Shown here: piece after piece, positions 1 through 24,300 of the stretch
Layout of the letters: the number at the start of each line of letters is the position of its first letter
Numbering within the stretch: position 1 is the stretch's first letter
Assembly: GCF_014205055.1 (NCBI RefSeq)
Contig: NZ_JACHMS010000001.1
Span: 2,852,001-2,916,000 of the forward strand
Direction of reading: 5' to 3'
DNA length: 64,000 bases
From: Streptomyces luteogriseus
GTDB taxonomy: Bacteria > Actinomycetota > Actinomycetes > Streptomycetales > Streptomycetaceae
The notes under the pieces: model-generated
What the model was told of the DNA's origin: nothing
The model's database searches: none
What the model saw: only the letters and a program-made list of their open reading frames with translations
Position numbers and translations under genes: made by a program

Positions 1-9299
<9,299 letters not shown>

Positions 9300-9321
9300 T
9301 GCGATCAACTCCGTACGTGTA

Positions 9322-12300
9322 TCAGGCGAGATCGCCGAATTCGCTGTCGATGAAGGCGAGGACTTCCGCCGCCGAGGCGGTTTCGAGGGAGCTTTCCTCC
9401 GCGCCGGCGTCGGCGGCCGCCGGGCTCGTCTCCAGGTGTCGCAGGATGCGGCGCAGCCGCGTGACGACCTCCTCGTGGTGCCCGGGGTCGCCGGAGGCCA
9501 TCGCCTCCACGCCCGCTTCGAGCCGGTCGAGTTCGCCCATGACCCGCAGGGCCGGGTCCTGCTCCGGCGGCGCTGCCAGTTCCAGGAGGTGCGCGGCGAG
9601 CACTGCCGGTGTCGGGTGGTCGAAGACAAGCGTCGCGGGGACGGCCAGGGAGGTCGCCGTGCGCAGGTGGTTGCGCAGTTCGACCGCCGTGAGCGAGTCG
9701 AACCCGAGGGATTTGAACGCCTGGTCGGGGTCGATCTCGTCGGCCGAGCCATGGCCCAGTACGGCGGCGGTGTGCCGGCGCACCAGGTCCAGGACGTGCC
9801 GCTGCTGCTCCGCGGCGGACAGTCCCGCCAGCCGCTCGGCCAGCGTCGTGGGTCCGGACGGTGCCGCTGCCGGGGTCGTCGCGTCCGGGGCCGCGGACGG
9901 CCGGATGCGGACGAGTTCCCGCAGGACCGCGGGGACCGGCTCGTGTGCGTATCGTGCGCGCAGCCCGGCCAGGTCCAGGCGTGCCGGGGTGAGTGCGGCC
10001 AGGCCGGTGAGCCGTGCGATGTCGAACAGCTCGAGGCCGTGTGCCGAGCTGAGCGGTGCGATGCCGGACCGGCTCATCCGCTGCCGGTCGCGGTCCTGCA
10101 GCCGCCCGGTCATCCCGCTGGCCTGCTCCCACAGGCCCCAGGCGAGGCTGGTGGCGGGCAGTCCCAGGGTGTGGCGGTGCTCGGCGAGTGCGTCGAGGAA
10201 GGCGTTCGCGGCGGCGTAGTTGCCCTGTCCGGCCGCGCCCAGGGTGGCCGAGGCGGAGGAGAACAGGACGAACATCCGAGGCCGCAGGTGTGCGGTGAGC
10301 CGGTGCAGATTCCACGCGCCGTGGACCTTCGGGTGGAGGACGGCGGACAGCCGCCCGTGGTCCAGGGCGGACACGACCCCGTCGTCGGTGACGCCGGCGG
10401 CGTGCACGACCCCCGCGAGGCGCCGCTCGGCCGTGAGGGTGTCCAGCACGTGCCGCAGGGCGTCCTCGTCCCCCGCGTCGCAGGCCACCACGTCGATCCG
10501 TGCGCCGGCTCCGGCCACCTCGTCGCGCAGCTGCCGTATCTCCTCGGTGTCGTCGCCGCGGCGTCCGGCCAGGGTGACGTGGCGCAGTCCGTGCTCGGTC
10601 ACCAGGTGCCGGGCGAGCAGGGTGCCCAGTGTTCCGGTGCCGCCCGTGATCAGCACCGTCTCACCGGCCTCGAAGGAGGTGGCGGGGACGGTCAGCACGG
10701 CCTTGCCGGTGAGCGTGGCCTGGCTGAGCGCGCGGAAGGCGGCCGGGGCGTCCCGGATGTCCCAGACGGTCACGGGCAGCGGGGTGAGCACACCGGACGC
10801 GAAGAGCTCGGCGAGGTGGGCGAGGATCTCGGCGATGCGGTCCGCACCTGCCTCGCCCAGGTCGAACGACCGGTAACGGACCCCGGGGTGCTCGGCGGCG
10901 ATCCGCTCGGGGTCGCGCAGGTCGGTCTTGCCCATCTCGATGAACCGGCCGCCCCGCGCCAGGGTGCGCAGCGAGGCGTCGGCGAACTCGCCCGCGAGCG
11001 AGTTCAGGACCACGTCCACGCCGGCGTCCCCGGTGGCCGCAAGCACCGTGTCGGCGAAGGCGGTCGTCCGTGAGGAGGCGATGTGCGCGCGGTCCAGCCC
11101 GCCGTCGAGCAGCGTGCCCCACTTCGGTTCGCTCGCGGTGCCGTACACCTCGGCGCCCAGGTGCCGGGCCAGCTGGACGGCGGCCATGCCGACCCCGCCG
11201 GCGGCGGCGTGCACGAGCACCGACTCCCCGGCGCCGAGCCGGGCCAGGTCGATCAGGCCGTAGTAGGCGGTCAGGAAGGCGACCGGGGTGGCGGCCGCCG
11301 TCTCGTAGGACCAGCCGTCCGGGATCCGCGTCAGGTACCGGCGGTCGGCGACGGCGGTGGGCGCGAAGGCCCCGGCCACCATGCCCATCACCCGGTCTCC
11401 CGGGGCCAGTTCGCTGACACCGGGCCCGGTCTCGATGACGACTCCGGCGCACTCGGTGCCCAGGTCGGCGCGGCCGGGGTACATGTCCAGTGCGATCAGG
11501 ACGTCCCGGAAGTTCATCCCGGCGGCCCGAACGGCGATGCGCACCATGCCCTCGGCCAGGGGGTGCCCGGCCTCGGGGTGCGGGACCAACGCCAGGTTGT
11601 CCAGGGTGCCGCGGCCGGTGCTGTCCAGCCGCCACGGGCCCGGTCCGGGCGGCACGGCCAGGGCCCGGCCGGTGTCCGGACGGGTGAGCCTGCGGGCGTA
11701 CAGCGTGCCCGAGCGTACGGCCACCTCCGGCTCCGCCTGCCGTACGGCCAGGGCGAGGTGCGCCGGGTCGGGCGCGGTGCCGTCGAAGTCGGCCAGGGTG
11801 ATACGGCCGGGGTTCTCGGTCTGGGCCGAGCGGACCAGGCCGAGCACCGTGGACTGGGCGAGCCCGACAAGGTCCGCCGTCCCGGTGGCGGCCTCGTCCT
11901 CGGCGCCGGTGGTCACCGCGTGGAGGGTGCCGATCACGAGGTGGCAGTCCGTCAGCCGGTCGTCGTCCAGCCACCGCTGGAGCAGGTCGAGTGCCCACTG
12001 GGCGCAGCGCCGGGCCGCTTCTGCGGGGTCGCCGCCGTCCGCGGCGTCGTTCGGGCAGCGGGCGAGCACCGTGCCCGGCTCCTCCTTGCCGTCCGCGAGG
12101 GCCTCGGCGAACGCGTCGAGGTGGGGATGGTGCCGCCATGCGCCGTCCAGCGGGTCGCCGAGCAGGACGCAGTCGGCGGGGGGACCCACGGTGCCGTCGG
12201 CGCCGTCCAGCGGCACCCACCGGGTGCTGAAGAGCGCATCGCCGGACGCCGGGGCGGCGGCGCGCAGCCGCTCGGGCGAGAGCGGGCGCAGGACCAGCGA

Positions 12301-15300
12301 GCCGACGGTGACCACGGGGCGGCCCGCGGCGTCGGCACCGTGCAGGGTGACGGTGCCGTCCTCGGTACGCACCAGACGCACTCTCAGCAGGTCCGCGCCG
12401 ACCGCGTGCACCCGTATGTCGCGCCAGGAGAACGGCAGCCGGGCCGAGCCAGGCTCGTCAGTGGCCTGCGCGGCCGGCCCGAGCGCGTGCAGGGCGGCGT
12501 CGAGCAGCGCGGGATGGACGCCGAAGCCGCCGGTCTCGCCCGCGGGCAGGCTCACCTCGGCGAAGACCTCGCCGTCGCGCCGCCAGGCTGCTCGCAGCCC
12601 GCGGAAGACCGGACCGTAGGTGAAGCCCGCGTCGGCGAGCTCGTCGTAGAACCCGTCCAGGGGGATGGGCTCGGCGCCCGTCACCGGCCAGGCCTCGAGG
12701 TCCGTGGGTGGCAGGACGGACGCGTCGCCGGACGGTGCCAGCAGGCCCTCGGCGTGCCGGGTCCAGTCCGTCGTCTCGTCCTCGCCGTCCGGCTGCGAGT
12801 AGACCGCGACCGAGCGGCATCCGGTGTCGTCGGGCGCGCCGAGCACCAGGCGCAGCCGCACCGCCGCGTCCTCGGCGAGGGTCAGCGGCGTGGCGAGGGT
12901 CAGTTCCCGCAGCGCGCCGCATCCGATGCGGTCTCCCGCCCAGCACGCGAGGTCCACGAACGCGGTGCCGGGAACGAGTACGGTGCCCAGCACCGTGTGG
13001 TCGCCCAGCCAGGGATGCGTGGCGAGGGAGACGCGGCCGGTGCACAGCACTTCCTCACCCGCGGGCGAGGGGAGCCAGGCGGTCAGCAGCGGGTGCCCGG
13101 CCTCGGCCAGTCCGGCCGCGGACAGGTCCCGGGCGGCCACGCCGGCCGGCTGCGGCCAGTACCGCTTGTGCTGGAAGGCGTAGGTGGGCAGTTCCACCGT
13201 ACGGGCTCCCGTACCGGCGAGCGGTGCCGTCCAGTCGACCGTGGCACCCGTGGTGAAGACGGTCGCCAGGGCGTGCAGCAGTGCGGCGTCCTCGGGGCGT
13301 TCGGGGTGCAGGGCGGGGACGCACACGGCCCCGGCACCGGCCTGGTCGAGGACCTCCTCCACCATCGCGGTCAACGGACCCGACGGCCCCAGCTCCAAAA
13401 ACGTCTCCACACCCCGGCCCAGCGCCGTGCCGACACAGTCCGCGAAACGCACCGCCTCACGCACCTGACGCACCCAGTACCCGGGCGTCGTCAGCTCCGC
13501 ACCAGCCACCTCACCCGTCAGATTCGACACCACCGGCACCCGCGCAGCACGGAACTCCACCGACGCCAGAACCCGCTCGAACTCGGCCAGCATCGGCTCC
13601 ATCCGCGCCGAATGGAAAGCGTGCGACACCGACAGCCGCTTCGTACGCCGACCCTCCCCCGCCAGCCGCGCCGCCACCTCCAGCACCGGCTCCTCGTCCC
13701 CCGACAGCACCAGCGACCGCGGCCCGTTCACCGCCGCCACCGACACCCCACCCGGCAACACACCCAGCTCGTCCTCGGCCGCCTCCACCGCGACCATCGC
13801 CCCACCAGAAGGCAGCGCCTGCATCAACCGGCCCCGCGCCACCACCACCCGGCAGGCATCCTCCAACGACCACACACCGGCCACATGCGCCGCCGCCAAC
13901 TCACCGATGGAATGACCCACCAGCACATCCGCCCGCACACCCCACGAACAGACCAACCGGAACAGCGCCACCTCCAAAGCGAACAACGCCGGCTGCGCCC
14001 ACTCCGTCCGCCGCAGCACCGCCTCGTCACCGCCGAAAACGACCTCCTTCAACGGCCGCTCCAACAGCACATCCAGCTGCCCACACACCTCATCGAAGGC
14101 CGCCGCGAACACCGGGAACGCCTCATACAACTCCCGGCCCATACCCAGGCGTTGTGCGCCCTGGCCGGTGAACAGCAACGCCGTCCCACCGTCACCGGCC
14201 ACACCCCGCACCACACCGGCCGCCGAAACGCCCTCGGCAACGGCGCGAAGCCCGGCGAGCAGTTCGTCCCGATCCGCGCCCGACACGACCACCCGGTGTT
14301 CCAGCGCCGCACGCGTTCCGGCCAGCGACCAGCCCACATCCAGCGGATCGAGGCCGGGGTCGCCCGCCACCCGGTCCAGCAGCCGTGCGGCCTGCGCACG
14401 CAGCGCGTCCTCACCACGGCCGGACACCACCCACGGAACCACCCCGGCGGGCCGCTCCGCACGGTCGTCGACACGCGTCTGCTCCGGGACCTCTTCCAGG
14501 ATCACGTGGGCGTTGGTGCCGCTGATCCCGAACGCCGACACACCCGCCCGGCGTGGCCGTCCCGTCTCCGGCCACTCCCTGGCCTCGGTGAGCAGCTCGA
14601 CCGCCCCCGCCGACCAGTCGACCTCCCGCGACGGCGCGTCCACGTGCAGCGTCTTCGGCAGCGTCCCGTGCCGCAGCGCCAGCACCGACTTGATCACACC
14701 CGCCACACCGGCAGCCGCCTGCGTATGACCGATGTTCGACTTCACCGACCCGAGATACAACGGCCGGCCGTCCGCACGGTCCTGACCGTAGGTGGCCAGC
14801 AGCGCCTGCGCCTCGATCGGGTCACCCAGACTGGTCCCGGTGCCGTGTGCCTCCACCACGTCCACATCGGCCGGCGACAGCCCCGCCGACGCCAGCGCCT
14901 GCCGGATCACCCGCTGCTGCGACGGACCGTTCGGCGCCGTCAGACCGTTCGACGCACCATCGGAATTCACCGCCGAACCCCGCACCACCGCCAGCACGGT
15001 GCGACCGTGCCGGCGTGCCTCGGACAGTCGGGAGAGAACCAGTACGCCGACGCCCTCGCCCCAGCCGGTGCCGTCCGCACCGTCGGCGAACGCCTTGCAC
15101 CGGCCATCGGGCGCCAGACCACCCTGCCGCGCGAAGGCATCGAAGGCGTCGGGCGTCGCCATCACGGCGACGCCGCCCGCGAGGGCCAGGTCGCACTCGC
15201 CGTTGCGCAGTGCCTGCGCCGCCAGATGCAGCGCCACCAGCGAGGAGGAGCAGGCCGTGTCCACCGTCAGCGCCGGGCCCTCCAGGCCCAGCACGTAGGC

Positions 15301-18300
15301 GATCCGACCGGACAGCACACTGCCGACGGCGCCGGTGAGGGCGTAGTCCTGGCCTCCTTCCAGGGATGTGACCAGGGTGCTGTAGTCGTGCGAGCCGGCG
15401 CCGACGAAGACGCCGGTGCGGCTGCCGCGCAGCGACAGCGCGTCCACCCCGGCCCGCTCCAGCGCCTCCCACGACGTCTCCAGCAGCAACCGCTGCTGCG
15501 GGTCCATCGCCAGCGCCTCACGCGGCGAGATCCCGAAGAACGCCGCGTCGAATCCCACCGCGTCCGCGAGGAAACCGCCGGTCCGGGAGAAGGCGGCGTC
15601 GGGGGCGACTTCCCAGCCGCGGTCGGTGGGGAAGCCTCCGATCCCGTCGTCGCCCGCGGCGACCAGGTCCCAGAACTTCTCGGGTGTCGTCGTTCCGCCG
15701 GGGTACCGGCAGGCCATCGCCACGACGACGACCGGGTCCTCGGCCGCCGGTTGGGCGGGCGCGGTGGGAGCCGGTGTGGCCGTCTGGGCGGGCGTGCCCG
15801 AGCCGAACAGCAGGGTCCGCAGCGATTCGGCGGCCGCTCGGGGCGTGGGGTGGTCGAAGACGAGCGTGGCGGGCAGCCGCAGCCCGGTGGCCGCCATCAG
15901 TCGGTTGCGCAGGTCGACTGCGGTCAGCGAGTCGAAGCCCAGTTCCTTGAACGGCTTCGACGGAGTGATGGACTCGGTGCCGCTGTGCCCGAGGGCGAGC
16001 GCCGCGGCGGTCTTGACCAGGTCCAGCAGTTCCCGGTCGCGCTCGCCGTCGGGCAGGTCCGCCAGCCGTGCGGCCAGGGCGGGCACATCGGCGGCCGGCT
16101 CGGCCGGGGCGGCGGGGGCGGCCTCCGGGATGCCGTCGATCAGGGGCCGCGGGCGGGCCGCGGTGAACGTCTGGGCGAAGCGGGCCCAGTCCATGTCCGT
16201 GACCGTCAGCGCGGTCTCGTCGTGGTCGAGCGCCTGCTGGAGTGCGGCGATCGCACGCTCGGGGTCCATCGAACGGACGCCGCGGCGGATCAGTTCGCGT
16301 GCGAGGTCGTCGTCGACCATGCCGCCGCCGGCCCAGCTGCCCCAGGCCACCGACGTGGCGACGAGCCCGCGCCTGCGCCGGTCGGCCGCCAGCGCGTCGG
16401 CGTACGCGTTGGCCGCGGCGTAGCCGCCCTGGCCCGCGCTGCCCCAGATCGCGGCGCCGGAGGAGAACAGCACGAAGGCGTCGAGGTCGTGGCCGGCCAG
16501 CAGCTCGTCCAGGTTGCGGGCGCCGACGGCCTTGGCGGCGACGACGTCCGCCAGCTCGGCGAGGGTGGTCCCGGTGAGCGGGGCGTCGCGGCTCACCCCC
16601 GCGGTGTGGATCACGGCGCTGACCGGGAACGCCTCGGGTACGGCCGCCAGCGCCTCGGCGAGTTGGGCGCGGTCGGCGACGTCGCAGGCGGCGACCGTCA
16701 CCTCGGTGCCCAGCGCACGCAGCTCGTCGGCGAGTTCGGCGGCGCCGTCGGCGGCCGGTCCGCGCCGGCTGGTCAGCAGCAGGTGCCCGGCGCCCGCGTG
16801 GGCGAGCCAGCGGGCCACCCGGGCGCCCAGCGCTCCGGTGCCGCCGGTGACGACGACGGTGCCGTCGTGCCGGGGACGCCAGGAACGCGGCGCCGCCGCG
16901 CCCGCCAGGGGAGCGCGGACCAGTCGGCGTACATACGCTCCGGCGGGTCGCAGGGCGTACTCCTGCTCGGTCCCGTCGGCGGCGAGCACGGCCCGCAGTT
17001 GGGCGGCGGTGCGCTCGTCGGGTTCGGCGGGCAGGTCGACGAGTCCGCCCCAGGTGGCGGGGGTCTCCAGGCCGGCCACCCGGCCCAGCCCCCAGAGCTG
17101 GGCCTGCCGCGGTGCCGTGACCTGGTCGGAGCCGCCGGTGCCGACGGCGCCGCTGGTCAGGCACCACAGGGGTGCCTCGACGCCGGCCTCGCGCAGCGCG
17201 GTCAGCAGGGCCACGGTGTCGGCCACCCCCGTGGGCAGAGCGGGGTGGCGGGGGTGCGGGCGGTCGGTGAGGCCGAGCAGGGACACGACGCCCGTCCAGG
17301 CGGTGTCCTGCGGCGTACGCGACCGGGCGGGCACGTCGGCCGGCCGGACCACGGTGGCGGCACCCTCGCCGAGGGCCGCGCTCACCCATCGGGTGACCGC
17401 CGCATCGGGGTCGTCGGTCACCAGCAGCCAGTCACCGGCGGGAGCGGCCGGTGCGGACGGGGGCACCGGCGCCCAGGTGACGCGGTAGCGCCAGGTGTCG
17501 AGAGTCTCGGAGTCCTTGCGGCGCCGGCGCCAGCCGGACAGCGCGGGTACCAGGTCACGCAGCGCCTCGCCGTCCTGCAGGGCCAGTTCGGCCGCCACGG
17601 CGTCCAGGTCGCCTCGCTCCACGGCCTGCCACAGCGGTGCGTCGTCCTCGCCACCGGGCGCGGTGGCCGGTGGGACGGGCTCGGGCCAGAACCGCGTGCG
17701 CTGGAAGGGGTAGGTGGGCAGCTCGACCGGGCGGGTGACGGTGCCGGTGCCGCCCAACACGGCCGCCCAGTCCACGGGGGCGCCGCGGACGAAGGCCTCG
17801 GCCAGCGAGAGCAGGAAGCGCTCCGGGCCGCCGTCGTCCCGGCGCAGGCTGCCCACCGCCACGGCCGTCGCCGTGAGCGCGTCGGCGGAGTCCTGCACGG
17901 CCGGCACGAGCACGGGGTGCGGACTCATCTCCAGGAACACGTCGTGGCCCTGGGCCAGGAGTTCCTCGGTGACCGGCCCGAACAGCACGGGCCTGCGGAG
18001 GTTGCGGTACCAGTACCCGGCGTCCAGGCCCGCGGTGTCGATCCTGGTGCCGGCCGTGGTGGAGTGGAAGGGGATCTCCGCGGAGCGCGGCACGATCCCG
18101 GCCGCCCTCTCGGTCAGCTGTCGCTCGATCCGCTCCACGTGGGGCGAGTGGGAGGCGTAGTCGACGGGGATCCGGCGGGCCCGTACGCCGTCCGCCTCGC
18201 AGGCGTCGAGCAGTTCGGCCAGCGCCTCCGGCTCCCCGGCCACGACGGTGGAGCGGCGGCTGTTGTGGGCCGCGAGCGAGATCCTGCCCTCCCAGCGGGC

Positions 18301-21300
18301 GATGCGGTCCTCCGTGTCGGCCGGGGAGAGGGCCACCGACACCATGCCGCCGTGGCCGGACAGCTCCTCGCGGATGAGCCGGCTGCGCAGGGTCACGAGC
18401 GCGGCGCCGTCCTCCAGCGTCAGGGCGCCCGCCACGCATGCCGCGGCGATCTCGCCCTGCGAGTGTCCGACCACGCCGGCCGGCTCCACCCCGCAGGAAC
18501 GCCACAGGGCGGCCAGGGAGACGCTCACGGCCCAGGATGCCGGCTGGAGCACGTCCACCCGGTCCAGTCCGGGCGCGCCGTCCGCCTGGTGAATGACGTC
18601 GGCGAGGGACCAGTCGGTCAGGTCGGCGAGGACCTTGTCGCAGCGGTCCATCCACCGTGCGAACTCCGGCGACGACTCCCACAGCCGGGCGGCCATGCCG
18701 GCCCACTGCGCGCCCTGGCCGGGGAAGACGAAGACGACCCGGCCGCGGGTGTCGGCGGTGCCGCGCACCACCCGCGGGTCTCCTTCGCCACCGGCCAGCG
18801 CGGCGAGCGCGGAGGTGTACTCCTCAGGGCCGTCGGCGAGCAGAACGGCGCGCTCCGCCCAGATCGTCCTGGTCGACACGAGGGATTGTGCGACGTCGGC
18901 CGGTGCAGCGGCGGGCGTCGCCTCGCGCAGCCGGTCCGCGAGCTCGGCCAGCGCCTGCCCGGACGCGGCGGACAACACCCACGGCTGGACGGGGCCGTCC
19001 AGCGCGGGCATCCGTACGGCCGGTGCCGGGTCGGGGGCGGCAGGCGGGGGCGCCTGCTCCAGGATCACGTGGGCGTTGGTGCCGCTGACGCCGAAGGCGG
19101 AGACGCCGGCGCGTCGCGGCCGGTCGACGGCGGGCCACGGCCGGGTCTCGGTGAGCAGGGCGACCGCGCCCTCGGACCAGTCGACCTCCGGGGTCGGCCG
19201 CGGGGCGTGCAGGGTCCTCGGGAGCTGCCCGTGCCGCAGCGCGAACAGCGTCTTCAGCACACCGGCCAGCCCTGCGGCGGCCTGGGTGTGCCCGATGTTC
19301 GACTTGACGGAGCCGAGGTACAGCGGCCGGCCGGCGGGGCGGTCCTGGCCGTACGTCGCCAGCAGCGCCTGCGCCTCGATCGGGTCGCCGAGCCTCGTGC
19401 CCGTGCCGTGCGCCTCCACCGCGTCCACATCGGACGGCGTACAGGCGGCCTCGGCCAGCGCCTGACGGATCACCCGCTGCTGCGCGGGCCCGTTGGGCGC
19501 GCTGAGCCCGTTGGAGGCACCGTCCTGGTTGACCGCGGTGCCGCGCACCACACCCAGCACCTCGTGTCCCAGGCGGCGGGCGTCGGAGAGCCGCTCCAGG
19601 ACGACGGTGCCCACGCCCTCGGCCCAGCCGGTACCGTCCGCGTCGGGGCCGAAGGCCTTGCAGCGCCCGTCGGCGGACAGGCCGCGCTGCCGGGAGAACT
19701 CCACGAAGATGTCCGGGCCGGACATCACGGTCACGCCGGCGGCGAGTGCGAGGTCGCATTCACCGCTGGTGAGCGCCTGGACGGCGAGGTGCAGGGCGAC
19801 CAGCGCGGAGGAACAGGCGGTGTCGACGGTGAGCGCGGGTCCTTCGAGCCCCAGGGTGTAGGCGATACGGCCGGAGAGCACACTGGAGGCCGTGCCGGTC
19901 AGCACGTGCCCCTCGACCTCGGAGGAGTGCGGCAGGGTCGCGTAGTCCTGGCCGTTGGAGCCGACGAACACGCCGGTCCGGCTGCCGGCCAGGGAAGCCG
20001 GGACGATACCGGCCCGCTCCAGCGCCTCCCACGACGTCTCCAGCAGCAGCCGCTGCTGCGGGTCCATCGCCAGCGCCTCACGGGGCGAGATCCCGAAGAA
20101 CGCCGCGTCGAAGTCCGCCACACCGGTGAGGAAGCCGCCCTCGCGGACGTAGCTGGTGCCGGGCGTGCTGGGGTCGGGGTCGTAGAGGCCGTCGAGGTCC
20201 CAGCCCCGGTCCACCGGGAAGGGCCCGATCGCGTCGCCGCCGTCGAGGACGAGCTGCCACAGGTCCTCCGGGGTCCGCACGCCGCCGGGGAACCGGCAGG
20301 CGGCGGACACGATCACGACGGGGTCGTCGTGGGTGCGTGCGCGGGCGGCCGGCCGCGCGTCGGCGGCCCCGGGCCGGTCGCCGGTGTTCTCCAGCCCGGC
20401 GGCCAGGTGCTCCACGAGCCGGCCCGGCGTGGGGTGGTCGAAGATCAGGCTCGGCGGCAGCCGGGTGCCGAGTGCGGCGGCGAGCCGGTTGCGGAACTCG
20501 ACACCGATGAGCGAGTCGAAGCCGAGGGACTTGAAGGTGCGGTCGGCCGGCGCCCGGTCGGTGGCCGGGAGTCCCAGCACGGCGGCGGCCTCGGCGCCGA
20601 CCATGTCGTCGAGCGCTTGGCGCAGTTCGTCGCCCGCCAGTCCGGCGAGCCGGTCCGCCGGGCGGGCGGAGCCCGGTCCGGTCTCCTGGGGCCGGGCCCG
20701 TACCGCCTCGGGGATCCGGGTGAGCAGCGGGTGCGGCCTGCCGGGGGCGAACCCGGCGGCGAACCGCTCCCAGTCGACGTCGGCGACCGTGACGGCGGTC
20801 TCGCCGTCGGCGATGACCCGGTCGAGCGCGGCGAGGGCGGCGGCGGGGTCGAGGGGCACCAGGCCGGTGCGCGCCAGCCGGTCGCGGGCCACCCGGCTGT
20901 CTCCGGCCATGCCCGCGCCGGACCAGGAGCCCCAGGCCACGGCCGTCGCCGGCAGGCCGAGCTGGGCCCGGTGCACGGCGAGGGCGTCCAGGTAGGCGTT
21001 GGCGGCCGCGTAGTTGCCCTGTCCGGCCAGGCCGACCGTGCCGGCGAAGGACGAGAACATCACGAACAGGGAGAGGTCGAGGTCGCGGGTGAGTTCGTGC
21101 AGGTGCCGGGCGCCGGTCACCTTGGGTCCGGCGACCGCGGCGAACCGGTCGGGGGTGAGCGAGTCGAGGACCCCGTCGTCGAGGACACCGGCTGCGTGCA
21201 CCACTCCGGTCAGCGGGCGGTCGGCGGGCAGTGCGGCGATCAGGTCCGCCAGGGCCTCCCGGTCGGCCACGTCGCATGCGGCGACGGTCACCTCGGTGCC

Positions 21301-24300
21301 CAGCTCCCGCAGCCGCGCGGTGAGTTCGGCGGTGCCCTCGGCGTCGGGGCCGCGCCGGCTGGTGAGCAGCACGTGCCGTGTTCCGGACCCGGCGAGCCAG
21401 TCGGCGATGTGCGCGCCCAGGGCGCCGGTGCCGCCGGTCACCAGCACGGTGCCGTGCGGGCGCCGGCCGCGGTCCCCCGCGCCCGGTTCGGACGTGGTGC
21501 CCGCGTCGGAGGTGAGGGGCGTCCGGGGCGCCGCGCGGTGCAGTCGCCGGGCGTACATCCCCGCCGCCCGCACCGCCACCTGGTCCTCGCCCGTGCCGCC
21601 CGCCAGGACGGCGGCCAGCCGGGTCCGCGCCCGCTCGTCCAGCACGTCGGGCAGGTCGAGGAGGCCGCCCCAGCGCTCGGGGTGTTCCAGTGCCGCGACC
21701 CGGCCCATGCCCCACACCTGGGCCTGTGCGGGCGCGGTGAGCGCGTCGGTGCGGCCCACCGACACCGCGCCCCGCGTCAGCGACCAGAGCCGGCCGCTGC
21801 CGCCGAGCCCGGTGAGGGCCTGCAGCAGCACGGCGGTTGCGGCGGGCCCGCTGTCCAGGGCGAGCAGCGACATCACTCCGCGGACTTCTTCTTCGCCGAG
21901 CGCCGCGCGCAGGGCGTCGGCGATCTCTTCACGGTCGGCGCCCGCCGGGTCGGTTTCGACCACCACGGGCCGCGCACCGTGCTCCCGGAGGGCGGCCGTC
22001 ACCTCCGGCAGGACGGTGGTGTCGTGGTCGTCGCCCGCGGGGACTACGACGGCCCAGGCACCACCGAGCGACGGCGTGGCGCCGTCCGGCACGATCTCCC
22101 ACTCGGCGTGGTAGCGGACGGGATCCACCGGCGCCGAGGACGGCGTGACGGGTTCCATCCAGTAGCGGCGGTGCTGGAAGGCGTACGTGGGCAGCTCGGC
22201 CGTGCGGGCGCCGTACGGCGCGAAGAAGGCCTCCCAGTCCACGTCCAGGCCGGTGGCGTGCAGCCGGCCGAGTGCGGTCAGGAGCGCGTGGGGCTCGGGC
22301 TGGTCACCGCGCAGCGCGGGTACGGCGACGACTTCCGCGTCGAGGCCCTGCTCGGCCAGGGTGTCGTGGGTGAGTGAGGTCAGGACGCCGTCGGGTCCGA
22401 GTTCGAGGTAGCGCCGGATGCCCTGGCCGTGCGCGGTGGTGACGCAGTCGGCGAAGCGGACGGCCTCGCGGACCTGGCGCACCCAGTACTCGGGTGTGGT
22501 CAGCTCCGCACCGGCCGGCTGACCGGTCAGGTTGGAGATCACCGGAAGCGCGGCCGGCCGGAACTCCACCGATGCCAGCACCTCGGCGAACTCGGCCAGC
22601 ATCGGCTCCATCCGCGCCGAATGGAAAGCGTGCGACACCGACAGCCGCTTGGTACGCCGGCCCTCCCCCGCCAGCCGCGCCGCCAGCTCCAGCACCGGCT
22701 CCTCGTCCCCGGACAGCACCAGCGACCGCGGCCCGTTCACCGCCGCCACAGAGACCCCGCCCGGCAACTCCGGCAGCTCGTCCTCGGCTGCCTCTACCGC
22801 GACCATCGCCCCACCGGCGGGCAGCGCCTGCATCAACCGGCCCCGCGCCACCACCACCCGGCAGGCATCCTCCAACGACCACACACCGGCCACATGCGCC
22901 GCCGCCAGCTCACCGATCGAGTGGCCCAGCAGCACGTCCGGCCGCACGCCCCACGCCTCCAGCAGCCGGTAGAGGGCCACTTCCACCGCGAACAGCGCCG
23001 GCTGCGCCCACCCCGTGCCCTCCAGCAGGGCCGGGTCACCGCCGTAGACGACCTCCTTCAGAGGCCGCTCCCGCCCGGCGTCCACGTGCGCGCACACCTC
23101 GTCGAAGGCGGCCGCGAACACCGGGAACGCCTCATACAACTCCCGGCCCATACCCAGGCGTTGTGCGCCCTGGCCGGTGAACAGCAACGCCGTCCCACCG
23201 TCACCGGCCACACCCCGCACCACACCGGCCGCCGAAACGCCCTCGGCAACGGCGCGAAGCCCGGCGAGCAGTTCGTCCCGATCCGCGCCCGACACGACCA
23301 CCCGGTGTTCCAGCGCCGCACGCGTTCCGGCCAGCGACCAGCCCACATCCAGCGGATCGAGGCCGGGGTCGCCCGCCACCCGGTCCAGCAGCCGTGCGGC
23401 CTGCGCACGCAGCGCGTCCTCACCACGGCCGGACACCACCCACGGAACCACCCCGGCGGGCCGCTCCGCACGGTCGTCGACACGCGTCTGCTCCGGGACC
23501 TCTTCCAGGATCACGTGGGCGTTGGTGCCGCTGATCCCGAACGCCGACACACCCGCCCGGCGTGGCCGTCCCGTCTCCGGCCACTCCCTGGCCTCGGTGA
23601 GCAGCTCGACCGCCCCCGCCGACCAGTCGACCTCCCGCGACGGCGCGTCCACGTGCAGCGTCTTCGGCAGCGTCCCGTGCCGCAGCGCCAGCACCGACTT
23701 GATCACACCCGCCACACCGGCAGCCGCCTGCGTATGACCGATGTTCGACTTCACCGACCCGAGATACAACGGCCGGCCGTCCGCACGGTCCTGACCGTAG
23801 GTGGCCAGCAGCGCCTGCGCCTCGATCGGGTCACCCAGGCTGGTCCCGGTGCCGTGTGCCTCCACCACGTCCACATCGGCCGGCGACAGCCCCGCCGACG
23901 CCAGCGCCTGCCGGATCACCCGCTGCTGCGACGGACCGTTCGGCGCCGTCAGACCGTTCGACGCACCATCGGAATTCACCGCCGAGCCGCGTACCACCGC
24001 CAGGACCGGACGCCCGTCACGCACCGCGTCCGACAACCGCTGCACCGCCAGCAGGCCGACACCCTCGCCCCAGCCGGTGCCGTCCGCACCGTCGGCGAAC
24101 GCCTTGCACCGGCCATCAGGCGCCAGACCACCCTGCCGCGCGAACTCGGCGAACATGCCCGCGGTCGCCATCACCGTGACACCGCCCGCGAGGGCCAGGT
24201 CGCACTCGCCGTTGCGCAGTGCCTGCGCCGCCAGATGCAGCGCCACCAGCGAGGAGGAGCAGGCCGTGTCCACCGTCAGCGCCGGGCCCTCCAGGCCCAG

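Noticed and set aside
11083..22377. Giant plus-strand open frames across the PKS region (for example 11083–22377, 501–3509, 6579–9353, 22429–27528)
   Set aside because: They are antisense shadows of the PKS genes caused by GC-rich codon bias; they lack ribosome sites and read as Gly/Arg/Val-rich nonsense, while the minus strand gives perfect PKS domains.
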